Below, piece by piece: positions 10,090 to 19,657 of a stretch of 24,969 nt of DNA (its first letter is position 1; every line of letters starts with the position of its first letter). This DNA is from Nemertoderma westbladi (lineage: Eukaryota > Xenacoelomorpha > Nemertodermatida > Nemertodermatidae). The position numbers were made by a program, and so were the translations under genes. The notes beneath the pieces are model-generated. The model made no database searches and was not told where the DNA came from. It saw nothing but the letters and a program-made list of their open reading frames with translations. The stretch covers positions 1 through 24,969 of the forward strand of contig JAUCBJ010008694.1 of the NCBI GenBank assembly GCA_032718475.1, written 5' to 3'.

Positions 10090-10559
10090 TTAGTGGGAGC
10101 CGTTTAAGTCCCATCCTGTCGCCCTAGTCAATTAGTCCCCAGTCCCAGTAGCTAATTGGAAAAAGGTTGTGCTTGACTACGGTACATACTGTATAATATA
10201 TGAATTGCTATATAATTATTATAAGATTACAATTATTGTTATTATATATATTATATTATAAGCTCGTCTACATAACGCGTTTCATTCCTACTACTCACTA
10301 CTCTCTCTCCACCTTTCTCGCCTGGCGACTTCTTCCAGTCGCTTCCCCTCAAGTCTATCCGCTTCCGACTTCTCCCAGCTCTGTTGTGTATCCACCTCCC
10401 TGTCTACTAGATGCGGCTGTTGTATTACACCGACTCGCCCTCCAGCCCCCGGGTGGTCTACCAGACCTTCGAAGGCCACCTAGAAGGCCCTTCTGTAGTT
10501 CGGAGGTGATCCTGATATTCTTAACTTTCTGTGCTATTATCCTATCTACCCTTTCTAGC

Positions 10560-11300
10560 TACTACTTCTACGGTCTCTACTCTCTTACTGCTAAATCTAC
10601 TAACTCCACTAGCTCTACTAGCTCTACTAACTCCACTAGCTCTACTAACTCCCTGGCTCTACTGACTCCTCTAGCTCTACTGACTCCCTGGCTCTACTGA
10701 CTCTCTAACTCTACTGGCTCTCTACCTCCACTAACTCTACTGACTCTCTACCTCTACTAACTCTACTGACTCTCTAACTCTACTGGCTCTCTACCTCCAC
10801 TAACTCTACTGATTCTCTACTCTACTAACTCTACTGACTCTCTACCTCTACCAACTCTACTGACTCTCTACCTCTAACTAACGATACTACGTACCCTCTT
10901 ACTACTCTTACTAACTCCTCTAGCTAACGGTACTACCTACCCTCTTACTACTCTCACTAACTCCTCTACCTGCACGTGACGCTCTGAGTGCCGGCAAAGT
11001 GGGTATGTTAATTATGTGAACTACTACTAACTCTTACTAACTCTACTAACCGGTACTACTTACCCTCTTACTAACCTCTAACTCCACTAACTCTTACTAA
11101 CCGGTACTACGTACCCTCTTACTAACTCAACTACCTCCATCTACGTGGCGCTTGGGGTGCCCACAACCACTCTACTACTACCTCTACATTGCTAACTCAT
11201 ACTAACTCTACTACCTTTCATCTACGTGGCGCTTGCGGTGCCCACAACCACTCTACTACTACCTCTACTCTGCTAACTTCTTGTGCCCGGCACCTCTTGT
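10560..11300. repeat. Pyrimidine-rich tandem repeats in the LTR element
   Basis: The plus strand is almost pure C/T/A, built from CTCTACTAACTCTACTGACT-like units. A longer unit of about 70 bp is repeated between 10688 and 10830. Further right an 81-bp unit occurs twice (CTACGTGGCGCTTG at 11141 and CTACGTGGCGCTTG at 11222), and a 16-bp unit CTTGTGCCCGGCACCT twice at about 11279-11309. No coding frame is credible here. Confidence 0.75.
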
Positions 11301-11468
11301 GCCCGGCACCCACCCTAGTTAACATACCCTGCTCTTACATCAAACACGTCATCACGCCCGTGCCCTACTTATTTCAACGCACCCCCTGTACCCTTCTCAT
11401 CTCTCCCATCTTTCTCCTCTAGCTCACCCTACTGTACTTGTTTCCTCTACTTGTTTGTTCTTGGTTGT

Positions 11469-13992
11469 CTATACTGCGGATATTTGTAGTGGGGGAATGT
11501 CACCCTGCCCCCCCCCCCCCCCCACCGGTGTTATGTTTGGTACTGGGGCTGATGTTAATATATTGGGGCCCATCCATCTATCTGCAATATCCCCCTCAAC
11601 CGGGTCTTTGTTATGTCCCTGGATATTATAGTCATGCTGCTGTGCTGGTACCGATATAGGCCTATCCACTTCTTGCCTACCTACCGGCATGTACTCCGCG
11701 ACTTCCGGATCTAATCCCGTCGTTCGTGCTACCCTATCGCCTACACTATCTCTCCCAGCATGGCCTACAATAGTATGTGCAGTAAGGCCTACAGTATGTC
11801 CTGCAGTCTGCATGTGTCGCTCGGAATCGAAGCTCAACCTTCTCGAATAATCCTCCCTGCGACTACCGTTTTCTCGATCGGTAGGTATATCCTGCCGGGA
11901 AGTTTCACTTCGATCCCCTATTCTGCTCTCCTCCTCGTGCCGGTACACCTTGTACCCTTCTCGCGGTGTGTAGTACACCTCGTCAGGTTGCGTCTCTCCG
12001 GGACGACGGCAATCTCCCGGAGTTCGACCCCACTGACTCTCCGACTCCATCTCTATCTCCGACGGCTCGCTATCCGTCCTCGCTCTCCTGTCGTTCGCGA
12101 CGACACTTCTCCCACTCTCTTCTCTCTTTCTCTCTACAGTGTAGCGTCCCCGCTCGCGAGATCTCTCGTCGACCTCCCGGTTCAACTCCACTGTTCTTCC
12201 TCTCTCTTCTGACTGGGCTCGACGTCTCGTCGCTCGCCCTCTCGCGACGTCAACCTGTCTCTCTCTGCTCGATCGCACGCCGCTGGGGATACTTGTAACC
12301 CCCCTACTATTCTCCATCGCCGGGTGTTGCGGTCCACCTAATTCGCCCCGCGCATTATCCGCCGACGCCTGTGGGACATTCTTTGCCCCCCCCCCCCCCC
12401 CCTCTCGCCGCTAATTAATCTCTCGTTGTGGGGCTCCTGTAGCCCCCCCCCCCCCCCCCCCCCCCGCTCGCCACTTCTCGCTTCACTCTCTCTCACTTTA
12501 CTTCTACACCCCTCTCTAGTCGATGCACTATCTCTATTGCGGCTGGGTCCATTCACCCCCGCCTCTCTCTCTACTACTGCGTGGCCTACCAGGCCCTCGT
12601 CGGGTTGACTCAACCCCGCCCCTCCCTGCACACTAACTGCGTGGCCTACCAGGCTCTCATTGGGGTTTCCCACCCCCGTTGCTCCCTGCCTACTGACTAC
12701 GTGGCCTTGCAGGCCCTCGTTGGCCGGACTACCTGTGTCTACATTAGTATTAATAGCGCCGTTATCAATGTTATTATTTAGATTATTCAAATTAGAATTA
12801 TTATTATTTTCTAAATTTAAATTATTATTCGAATTATTTGGATTAATATTATTATTTGAATTTAAATTTAAATTACCGGGTAAAATATTTCCTGTAATAA
12901 AGGGATTAAGGTTATCTACTACGGTACTATTAATATTAACGTTCTCTACTCTATTACTATTATTACCCCCCCCCCCCCCCCCCCCCCGCCCGTACGGTCA
13001 CACCAGTCTTGGGTCTGTCGTCCGGTCCCTGAAAGTGGTCCCTGAAAATTAACAAACGTTCCTCTCTCTCCATCCTCTCGCAAACCTTGCTCGGCCAACT
13101 CTGTCTCTCTCGCAACCCTCTCAAGCCACCTCGCCTCGTGCTCCTTGCGCTCGCTCGCCCCTCTCTTGCCTCACGCTCTTTACACTGACACGCCAGATTT
13201 ATTTCTAACACCCTTCTTACTTCGCGGAGGATGTAGCAGACTTATCGGTTGCGACGAACTCCCGTCGCCCCTCCGTCCTACTAACTTTCTCCCGCTTTCC
13301 GGGGTTTTCTCCGACCGACGAGACCGAATCCTCGGGATTAACCTCGGATTCGCCCTCCTGCGGTCCCCTCCAACCCACTAATTTTATTCCCCGGGCATCG
13401 ACTAAGTATGGCCCTATGTACACTATACCAGGCTCCATACCCCTACATTCCCACAGTTCAAACAGTTCGCTGGCAACCCCTCTCGCTTTCTCATCGGCTA
13501 GTTCTCCCTGCCCAAAGCCCACTAAGCAATCAAAATGTTTATTCGACTCACCTAGCCGCTTCTCTAGCTTCACCTGGTCTATCTTGGCCCCTCCTTTAAC
13601 TTCCCTTAGTTGCTTCCGGGTCGCAGTGTAGGCTCGTCGGAGCCGGTCGCTGACCCCAACATCCTCGTCGCCGACATCTCCTCTATCCCTCCATGTTCGG
13701 CGTTGTACCGGCAGCCCCACCGTCGCCGTTCCGGTAGGCCATCTGTCGCCCTCGGCCTGTGGCTGGCCGGCGACATCGGCACGCTGACCGCCGTCGTGTG
13801 TCGACTCGTCTCTCTCCTCTCTCGACTCATCTTCTCGTCCTCGTTGTAGACAGCCCCCTCCGCTTGGATTGCCGGATCGTTCGTCGTCGACGAATCCGGC
13901 CTCGTGGGTTGATACCGTCTCGCCGTGGCCTCGCGGATCGTTAGGTTGTCGTCCAGGGTCCGCGGCGGTGTTGTCTCTCTTTCTTGACTCAT
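11469..13992 (-). pseudogene. Gag-like ORF of the LTR element, with frame breaks
   Basis: On the minus strand, about 55 bases inside the 5' LTR, an ATG at 13990-13992 opens a highly charged protein (MSQERETTPPRTLDDN...). Coding-like sequence then runs in changing frames to a stop at 11469. A Lys/Glu-rich helical stretch (LRRAYTATRKQLREVKGG, about 13600) resembles N-terminal helices of LTR-element gag proteins. Next come an Asn-rich part (12770-12960), a 20-residue repeat (12595-12740) and an Arg/Ser/Glu-rich tail. Frame changes fall near 13700-13860, near 13215, at the 22-G run (12966-12987) and at the 17-G run (12386-12402). No zinc knuckle or enzyme motif is seen. Position and composition say gag; no conserved domain proves it. 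Confidence 0.45.
12590..12740 (-). repeat. 60-bp tandem repeat inside the gag-like ORF
   Basis: Two full units and a partial third, starting on the plus strand with TGCGTGGCCTACCAGGC and recurring every 60 bp. On the minus strand they encode a 20-residue repeat with the core EGLVGHAVS and a Gly-rich second half. Changes between units keep the frame open, which supports minus-strand coding. Confidence 0.75.
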
Positions 13993-14036
13993 CTTTGCTC
14001 TGGTGGCTGGCAGTCACAGCTTCTAGGCAGTCCTTA

Positions 14037-14047
14037 GAGTTTAAGAC
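14037..14047 (-). other. Candidate primer-binding site, not tRNA-3'-like
   Basis: Directly after the 5' LTR the minus strand reads GTCTTAAACTC. It lacks the TGG expected for pairing with a tRNA CCA end. Ten of these bases (GTCTTAAACT) are complementary to the hairpin loop AGTTTAAGAC inside the same LTR, which suggests self-priming of the Tf1 kind. This is inference from sequence only. Confidence 0.45.
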
Positions 14048-14595
14048 TGTGACTGGATTGGAGGATCACGACCAGTGGTTTATGTACGCGTCCCCGCCGT
14101 GTAAGTGAAAAGGGTTCCTTGTTGTTCCGACTAATATTGATGGGTACAAAATATAGTATACAATAGACAGATAGATAGCACGGTAATATATAATATGAGA
14201 AACACTGTAAATCTGATGGTGACGGCGGTGACGGTCTTAAACTGTCACCGTACAGCCATGACTGTACTGAGATAACTGAGATAATAAGTGATACACCGAC
14301 CAGTAATATACTGCTCTAGGTTGGCCATATTACTCAGCGGATGCCTGCCCCCCATTGGCTAATATCCTATTTCTCGCCCTCCTACTGAATCTCTCTGGGA
14401 GTGCTTCCCCCCACTACTGTGATTCTCTCTCTAACGGAGCCATAACCTCTGACCCCCATTGTGTGTGTGTCCTTTGGGGTTTTCTCGTCCCCGTTTGTTG
14501 GGGTGATGCGAGGTTGATTGGCAATCAACCTTGTGTTCCCAATATTGCTTAAAGCTAACTTTGTGGGGTGATTAGCGGAATTGAATACGCTAACA
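14048..14595 (-). repeat. 5' LTR (right copy)
   Basis: 548 bp. On the minus strand a likely TATA box (TATATTA, 14304-14310) would place the transcript start near 14275-14285. Two hairpins follow at once: GTACAG-TCATGG-CTGTAC, then GGTGAC...GTCACC with its loop AGTTTAAGAC at 14234-14243. That loop is the reverse complement of the bases just inside this LTR (14038-14047). Confidence 0.92.
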
Positions 14596-14600
14596 ATAAC
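14596..14600. repeat. Right target-site duplication ATAAC
   Basis: Exact partner of 8941-8945, directly following the end of the right LTR (CGCTAACA). Confidence 0.95.
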
Positions 14601-15716
14601 ATGATTACCAGTGCTACCACTTATCTCGAAGGGAAGATTAATCAAGCAGACATATACAGCATTTGTGTTATTAGTTATGCTTTGGCTAAGCAAGACAGTA
14701 CACATGTGGGGAATGTGCTGCAATTACTTGATGATGTGGCTGTTGAGACAGATGGAATGAAATATTGGGCAGTAGATAATAAGAAGATTCCTATCCCTGT
14801 ATGGGCAGATTCTCGTCACCCTCATTCTCCACAAATCGAAATCGAAATGGCCGCATATGTGTTGTTAACATATGCACAGCTTGGTGATGTAGATAGTGGC
14901 CTTCCTGTGCTCAAATGCCTGTCATCCCAACGTAATGAGTTGGGTGGGTACACCAACACACAGAATACTGTGATTGCCCTGGAGGCCTTGGCTAAATTTT
15001 CAGCTATCCTGTCCAGCACAGACACCGAACTCACAATCACAGCTGCAGTACCTGGTGTTGATTTTTCTATATTTGAAATTACAATTAGCAATGATAACAT
15101 CGGTGTGCTACACAGTAGAGATGTTACAAGTTACAACATGGATACGATATCCTTAAGAGTTGAAGGACATGGAAGGGCTTTACTTCAAGTGGTTGTCATG
15201 TACAATACACGTTTAGAATTTGTAGAACCAACTTACGAGCTTGATATATCACTAGATAATACGGAATCTGATAGCAAGATGAGAGTAAAATCCTGCGCAA
15301 AACGAATTAATAACAATGATGAAGGTATGGTAGTCATGAAGATTGGTTTACCCAGCGGATTTAAATGTGTTGACTATCATCAATATAATGGTGGTAAAAA
15401 ATCTGTAAAAAGGATTGACATGGCAGAGAATGGGGTGGAGGTTTACTTGGACGGATTGGACGAAGAAGAAATGTGTTTGGAATTCGATATTGAACGAGAA
15501 AGTCTTGTGGCAGCGAGCCAACCAGCCTCAGCATCAGTATACACCTATTACAGACAAGCAGAAAGGGCTGATGTTTTATATTTTTCGACGAAGTTGGCTG
15601 ATATGAGTGCATGTGATATCTGCAAAACTTGTGGAAATATGTGTGCAGGAAGCACAGCTATGAGAGCCTCGCAAGTACTGGTTGCTGTTACCTTCCTATA
15701 CCTCCTTATATTCTAG
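14601..15716 (+). CDS. TEP segment 4: end of thioester domain, receptor-binding domain, GPI tail
   Basis: The frame resumes directly after the target duplication with MITSATTYLEGKINQADIYS, continuing the thioester-domain helices (YALAKQD, PQIEIEMAAYVLLTYAQLG, NTQNTVIALEAL). The receptor-binding domain follows (VEVYLDGLDEEEMCLEFDIE, ASVYTYYRQ, DVLYF). The C-terminus is Cys-rich (ACDICKTCGNMC) and then hydrophobic (SQVLVAVTFLYLLIF), as expected for a GPI-anchor signal like that of CD109. It ends at TAG 15714-15716. No clear AATAAA follows at close range. Confidence 0.9.
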   Translation: MITSATTYLEGKINQADIYSICVISYALAKQDSTHVGNVLQLLDDVAVETDGMKYWAVDNKKIPIPVWADSRHPHSPQIEIEMAAYVLLTYAQLGDVDSGLPVLKCLSSQRNELGGYTNTQNTVIALEALAKFSAILSSTDTELTITAAVPGVDFSIFEITISNDNIGVLHSRDVTSYNMDTISLRVEGHGRALLQVVVMYNTRLEFVEPTYELDISLDNTESDSKMRVKSCAKRINNNDEGMVVMKIGLPSGFKCVDYHQYNGGKKSVKRIDMAENGVEVYLDGLDEEEMCLEFDIERESLVAASQPASASVYTYYRQAERADVLYFSTKLADMSACDICKTCGNMCAGSTAMRASQVLVAVTFLYLLIF

Positions 15717-16140
15717 GAACAAAGAATACACCACATTTACATAGATAATTCTAATTTCTTCGCTGAAACTTTTGATTTTCCCCAAAATGTTGACCCCCTC
15801 CCTCCCCTAAATCAGATGTCATTGATAGGCGTTGACCCCCCCCCCCCCCCCCCCCTAAATCAGATTGAAAAAAAAATTTTCGCGTCCTAATAACTAAAAA
15901 ACATGGTGACTGGTAACGGAAACAGAAGGTCGTGCTACGGGCCTTCGGGTGCTTGAAACAATTAAAATAGGCGAGCTATTTACTCTTCTGCTATATCTTT
16001 TCTAGCATCTATAAATGAACATGCTGACGTCAGATTTTGGCTGACCCCCTCCCCTCCCCTCATCAGCACGTCATCAGATTTTCCCACCCCCCCCCCCCTA
16101 AAGTGCTGACGTCATACTTGGACGGCCCCCAAGTTATATT
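15717..16140. repeat. C-rich repeated units with two TGACGTCA sites
   Basis: Directly 3' of the TEP gene, the units TGACCCCC...CCCTAAATCAGAT occur near 15790-15820 and 15832-15865, with two more diverged copies near 16040-16080 and 16081-16100. Perfect TGACGTCA (the CREB/ATF palindrome) occurs at 16025-16032 and 16107-16114. Poly-C runs of 20 (15836-15855) and 12 (16087-16098) are included. No gene is visible. Confidence 0.6.
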
Positions 16141-16962
16141 TATCATTGACGTTTTTCAGTAATTTTCAGTTTTTTCGTTAATGAAAGACTTCATTACTAC
16201 TAACGCTAGATGCTCTATCCGTTTCCATCACAATTAAATATGGTAACGTATAAATAGGAGTTTAAAGTGTCCTCTCATATGATTGATACTACGCCACGCA
16301 ATATTGTACTGTTCCAAATGTTTTGATAATTGGTCAATCTTAAATGAAACTTTTGGAAAAGAATAGCATTAATAGTGTTTGTATTTGTCGCGCCAAGTGG
16401 TTTAAATTTGGTGCACAGCAAGCAAATATAATTTATTGAAATTATCTTACAAATGTTATACTTGGTGTCACATAAATTTTGGTACGATTTTATTTTTTAA
16501 TAATTCACTGAGAATTGAAGAAAATCACAATTTATTTCTTGTATCATCTGAAAGCCAGTGCTAACTTAGATGTTGATATAAATGTATATTAATTTGGTAT
16601 GTTTTTCTTAACTTTTTAAAAAAATAATAAGAGTGAAAAATAATAATATAATGACTTATAATAAAATAAGTCATTATATTTCATAATGGATAAATAAGAT
16701 GTTTCTTTGTTATTTCTTTAAGACCGAGTTACACGTGGCAACTTTGTCAGCAACTTGTAGAGCAACTCAGGTTGCCGATCAAGGTATAAATTATATAAAT
16801 ATGAAATTATATTATATCATATTAGATAAAATCTGTTTTTATTGAAGAATTCCATGGTTGTTTATTGTTTACCCACATTTGAATTGTATTTTATGCCATG
16901 TTTTGACTCAGATACCTTTACGGTTGTTTTATAAAATTAAGGAATACAGTTATATTATACAT
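16141..16962. other. AT-rich spacer with a perfect 15-bp hairpin
   Basis: No gene is visible. The arms 16645-16659 (AATATAATGACTTAT) and 16666-16680 pair perfectly around the loop AATAAA. At 16720-16775, TTAAGACCGAGTTACACGTG is followed by alternating GGCAAC / CAACTTG motifs, similar in inverted form to 24165-24220. These could be remnants of one terminal-repeat transposon family. Confidence 0.45.
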
Positions 16963-19639
16963 AGAATGGTTTAATACATACCGTATGCATGAACACTGCA
17001 TAATGGTTTAATACATACTGTATGCATGAACACGGCAGAATGGTTTAATACATACTGTATGCATGCACACTGCATAATGGTTTAATACATACTGTATGTA
17101 TGAACACTGCATAATGGTTTAATACATACTGTATGCATGCACACTGCATAATGGTTTAATACATACTGTATGTATGAACACTGCATAATGGTTTAATACA
17201 TACTGTATACATGCACACTGCATAATGGTTTAATACATACTGTATGTATGAACACTGCATAATGGTTTAATACATACTGTATGCATGCACACTGCATAAT
17301 GGTTTAATACATACTGTATGCATGAACACTGCATAATGGTTTAATACATACCGTATGCATGCACACTGCATAATGGTTTAATACATACTGTATGCATGCA
17401 CACTGCATAATGGTTTAATACATACTGTATGCATGCACACTGCATAATGGTTTAATACATACCGTATGCATGCACACTGCATAATGGTTTAATACATACC
17501 GTATGCAAGCACACTGCATAATGGTTTAATACATACTGTATGCATGCACACTGCATAATGGTTTAATACATACTGTATGCATGAACACTGCATAATGGTT
17601 TAATACATACCGTATGCATGCACACTGCATAATGGTTTAATACATACCCTATGCAAGCACACTGCATAATGTTTTAATACATACCGTATGCATGAACACT
17701 GCATAATGGTTTAATACATACCGTATGCATGCACACGGCAGAATAGTTTAATACATACTGTATGCATGCACACGGCATAATGGTTTAATACATACTGTAT
17801 GCATGCACACTGCAGAATGGTTTAATACATACTGTATGCATGCACACTGCATAATGGTTTAATACATACCCTATGCAAGCACACTGCATAATGTTTTAAT
17901 ACATACCCTATGCAAGCACACTGCATAATGTTTTAATACATACCGTATGCATGAACACTGCATAATGGTTTAATACATACCGTATGCATGCACACGGCAG
18001 AATAGTTTAATACATACTGTATGCATGCACACGGCATAATGGTTTAATACATACTGTATGCATGCACACTGCAGAATGGTTTAATACATACCGTATGCAT
18101 GAACACTGCATAATGGTTTAATACATACCGTATGCATGCACACTGCATAATGGTTTAATACATACCGTATACATGAACACTGCATAATGGTTTAATACAT
18201 ACCGTATGCATGCACACTGCATAATGGTTTAATACATACCGTATGCATGCACACTGCATAATGGTTTAATACATACCGTATGCATGCACACGGCATAATT
18301 GTTTAATACATACTGTATGCATGCACATGGCATAATGGTTTAATACATACTGTATGCATGCACACTGCAGAATGGTTTAATACATACCGTATGCATGAAC
18401 ACTGCATAATGGTTTAATACATACTGTATGCATGCACACTGCATAATGGTTTAATTCATACCGTATGCATGAACACTGCATAATGGTTTAATACATACCG
18501 TATGCATGAACACTGCATAATGGTTTAATACATACCGTATGCATGAACACTGCATAATGGTTTAATACATACTGTATGCATGCACACTGCATAATGGTTT
18601 AATACATACCGTATGCATGAACACTGCATAATGGTTTAATACATACCGTATGCATGGACACTGCATAATGGTTTAATACATACTGTATGCATGCACACGG
18701 CATAATGGTTTAATACATACTGTATGCATGCACACTGCAGAATGGTTTAATACATACCGTATGCATGAACACTGCATAATGGTTTAATACATACTGTATG
18801 CATGCACACTGCATAATGGTTGAATACATACCGTATGCATGAACACTGCATAATGGTTTAATACATACCGTATGCATGAACACTGCATAATGGTTTAATA
18901 CATACTGTATGCATGCACACTGCAGAATGGTTTAATACATACCGTATGCATAAACACTGCATAATGGTTTAATACATACTGTATGCATGCACACTGCAGA
19001 ATGGTTTAATACATACCGTATGCATGAACACTGCATAATGGTTTAATACATACTGTATGCATGCACACTGCAGAATGGTTTAATACATACCGTATGCATG
19101 AACACTGCATAATGGTTTAATACATACTGTATGCATGCACACTGCAGAATGGTTTAATACATACCGTATGCATGAACACTGCATAATGGTTTAATACATA
19201 CCGTATGCATGCACACTGCATAATGGTTTAATACATACTGTATGCATGCACACTGCAGAATGGTTTAATACATACCGTATGCATAAACACTGCATAATGG
19301 TTTAATACATACTGTATGCATGCACACTGCAGAATGGTTTAATACATACCGTATGCATGAACACTGCATAATGGTTTAATACATACTGTATGCATGCACA
19401 CGGCAGAATGGTTTAATACATACCGTATGCATGCACACGGCAGAATAGTTTAATACATACTGTATGCATGCACACTGCATAATGGTTTAATACATACCGT
19501 ATGCATGCACACGGCAGAATTGTTTAATACATACCGTATGCATGCACTGCACACTGCGGAATGGTTTAATACATACCGTATGCATGCACACTGCAGAATG
19601 GTTTAATACATACTGTACCGTATGCATGCATGCATACCT
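16963..19639. repeat. 37-bp satellite array, about 72 copies
   Basis: The monomer is 37 bp, starting ATAATGGTTTAATACATAC and ending with a TGCATGCACACTGC-like half; monomer variants carry ACTG or ACCG, GAAC or GCAC, and CATA or CAGA. In about 18360-19420 two variant types largely alternate, giving a 74-bp higher-order unit. A 259-bp block (7 x 37) beginning near 17642 recurs at 17901 with the same set of rare variants. The monomers are rich in palindromes (ATGCAT, TGCATGCA). ORFs across it are translated repeat only. The array runs almost directly into the inverted minisatellite at 19658. Confidence 0.97.
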
Positions 19640-19657
19640 TATGTATGTATGTAAGTA

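Larger units (their letters stand above)
8946..14595 (-). mobile_element. LTR retrotransposon, non-autonomous, inserted antisense in the TEP gene
   Basis: Two direct repeats of about 545 bp (8946-9488 and 14048-14595) flank a 4.56-kb interior, and the whole is flanked by the 5-bp duplication ATAAC. Orientation is minus: on that strand the LTRs start TGTTAGCG and end GTCACA, a G-run polypurine tract abuts the left LTR, and a gag-like ORF starts just inside the right LTR. No reverse transcriptase, RNase H, integrase or protease motif is visible on either strand, so the element would depend on proteins supplied by a relative. A 5-bp duplication fits Ty3/Gypsy, BEL/Pao or retrovirus-like integrases and does not separate them. 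Confidence 0.93.
5508..15716 (+). pseudogene. CD109/alpha-2-macroglobulin-like thioester protein gene, interrupted
   Basis: TEP/CD109/A2M proteins trap proteases or tag surfaces through an internal thioester; CD109 members are GPI-anchored. Without the LTR element and one target duplication (8946-14600), one frame runs from ATG 5508 to TAG 15714-15716, about 1517 codons, close to the normal length of the family. In order it shows a signal peptide (residues 1-26), MG domains, GVDLSVLLLATGNDI, PEAWIWDT, PDTITSW, the thioester GCGEQ (Cys989), the downstream His1102 (IIHTDMQG), a receptor-binding domain and a hydrophobic GPI-type tail. Breaks are TGA at codon 99 (5802-5804), TAA at codon 762 (7791-7793) and the LTR element after codon 1146. 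There are no indels. Family genes normally have many introns; none is seen here, suggesting a retrocopy, though no poly-A tail or flanking duplication was found. It could be a recent pseudogene, a readthrough gene or an allele with errors. Confidence 0.9.

Noticed and set aside
11760-12298. Plus-strand ORFs in the LTR element
   Set aside because: Antisense shadows of the minus-strand gag-like ORF, rich in Ser/Pro/Leu from pyrimidine-rich sequence.
13217-14017. ORF starting with GTG at 14017 as the gag start
   Set aside because: Starts on GTG; the ATG at 13992 in another frame is a better eukaryotic start, though the downstream part of this frame is probably coding.
8930-14615. LTR element acting as a clean intron between GT at 8948 and AG at about 14610
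   Set aside because: There is a CTAAC branch-like site and a CCAG acceptor, but the phases of the best donor and acceptor do not match, so the frame would break. Left as a test, not a call.
16963-19639. CRISPR-like array
   Set aside because: Units are contiguous 37-bp monomers with no unique spacers, in an animal-type genome. It is a satellite.
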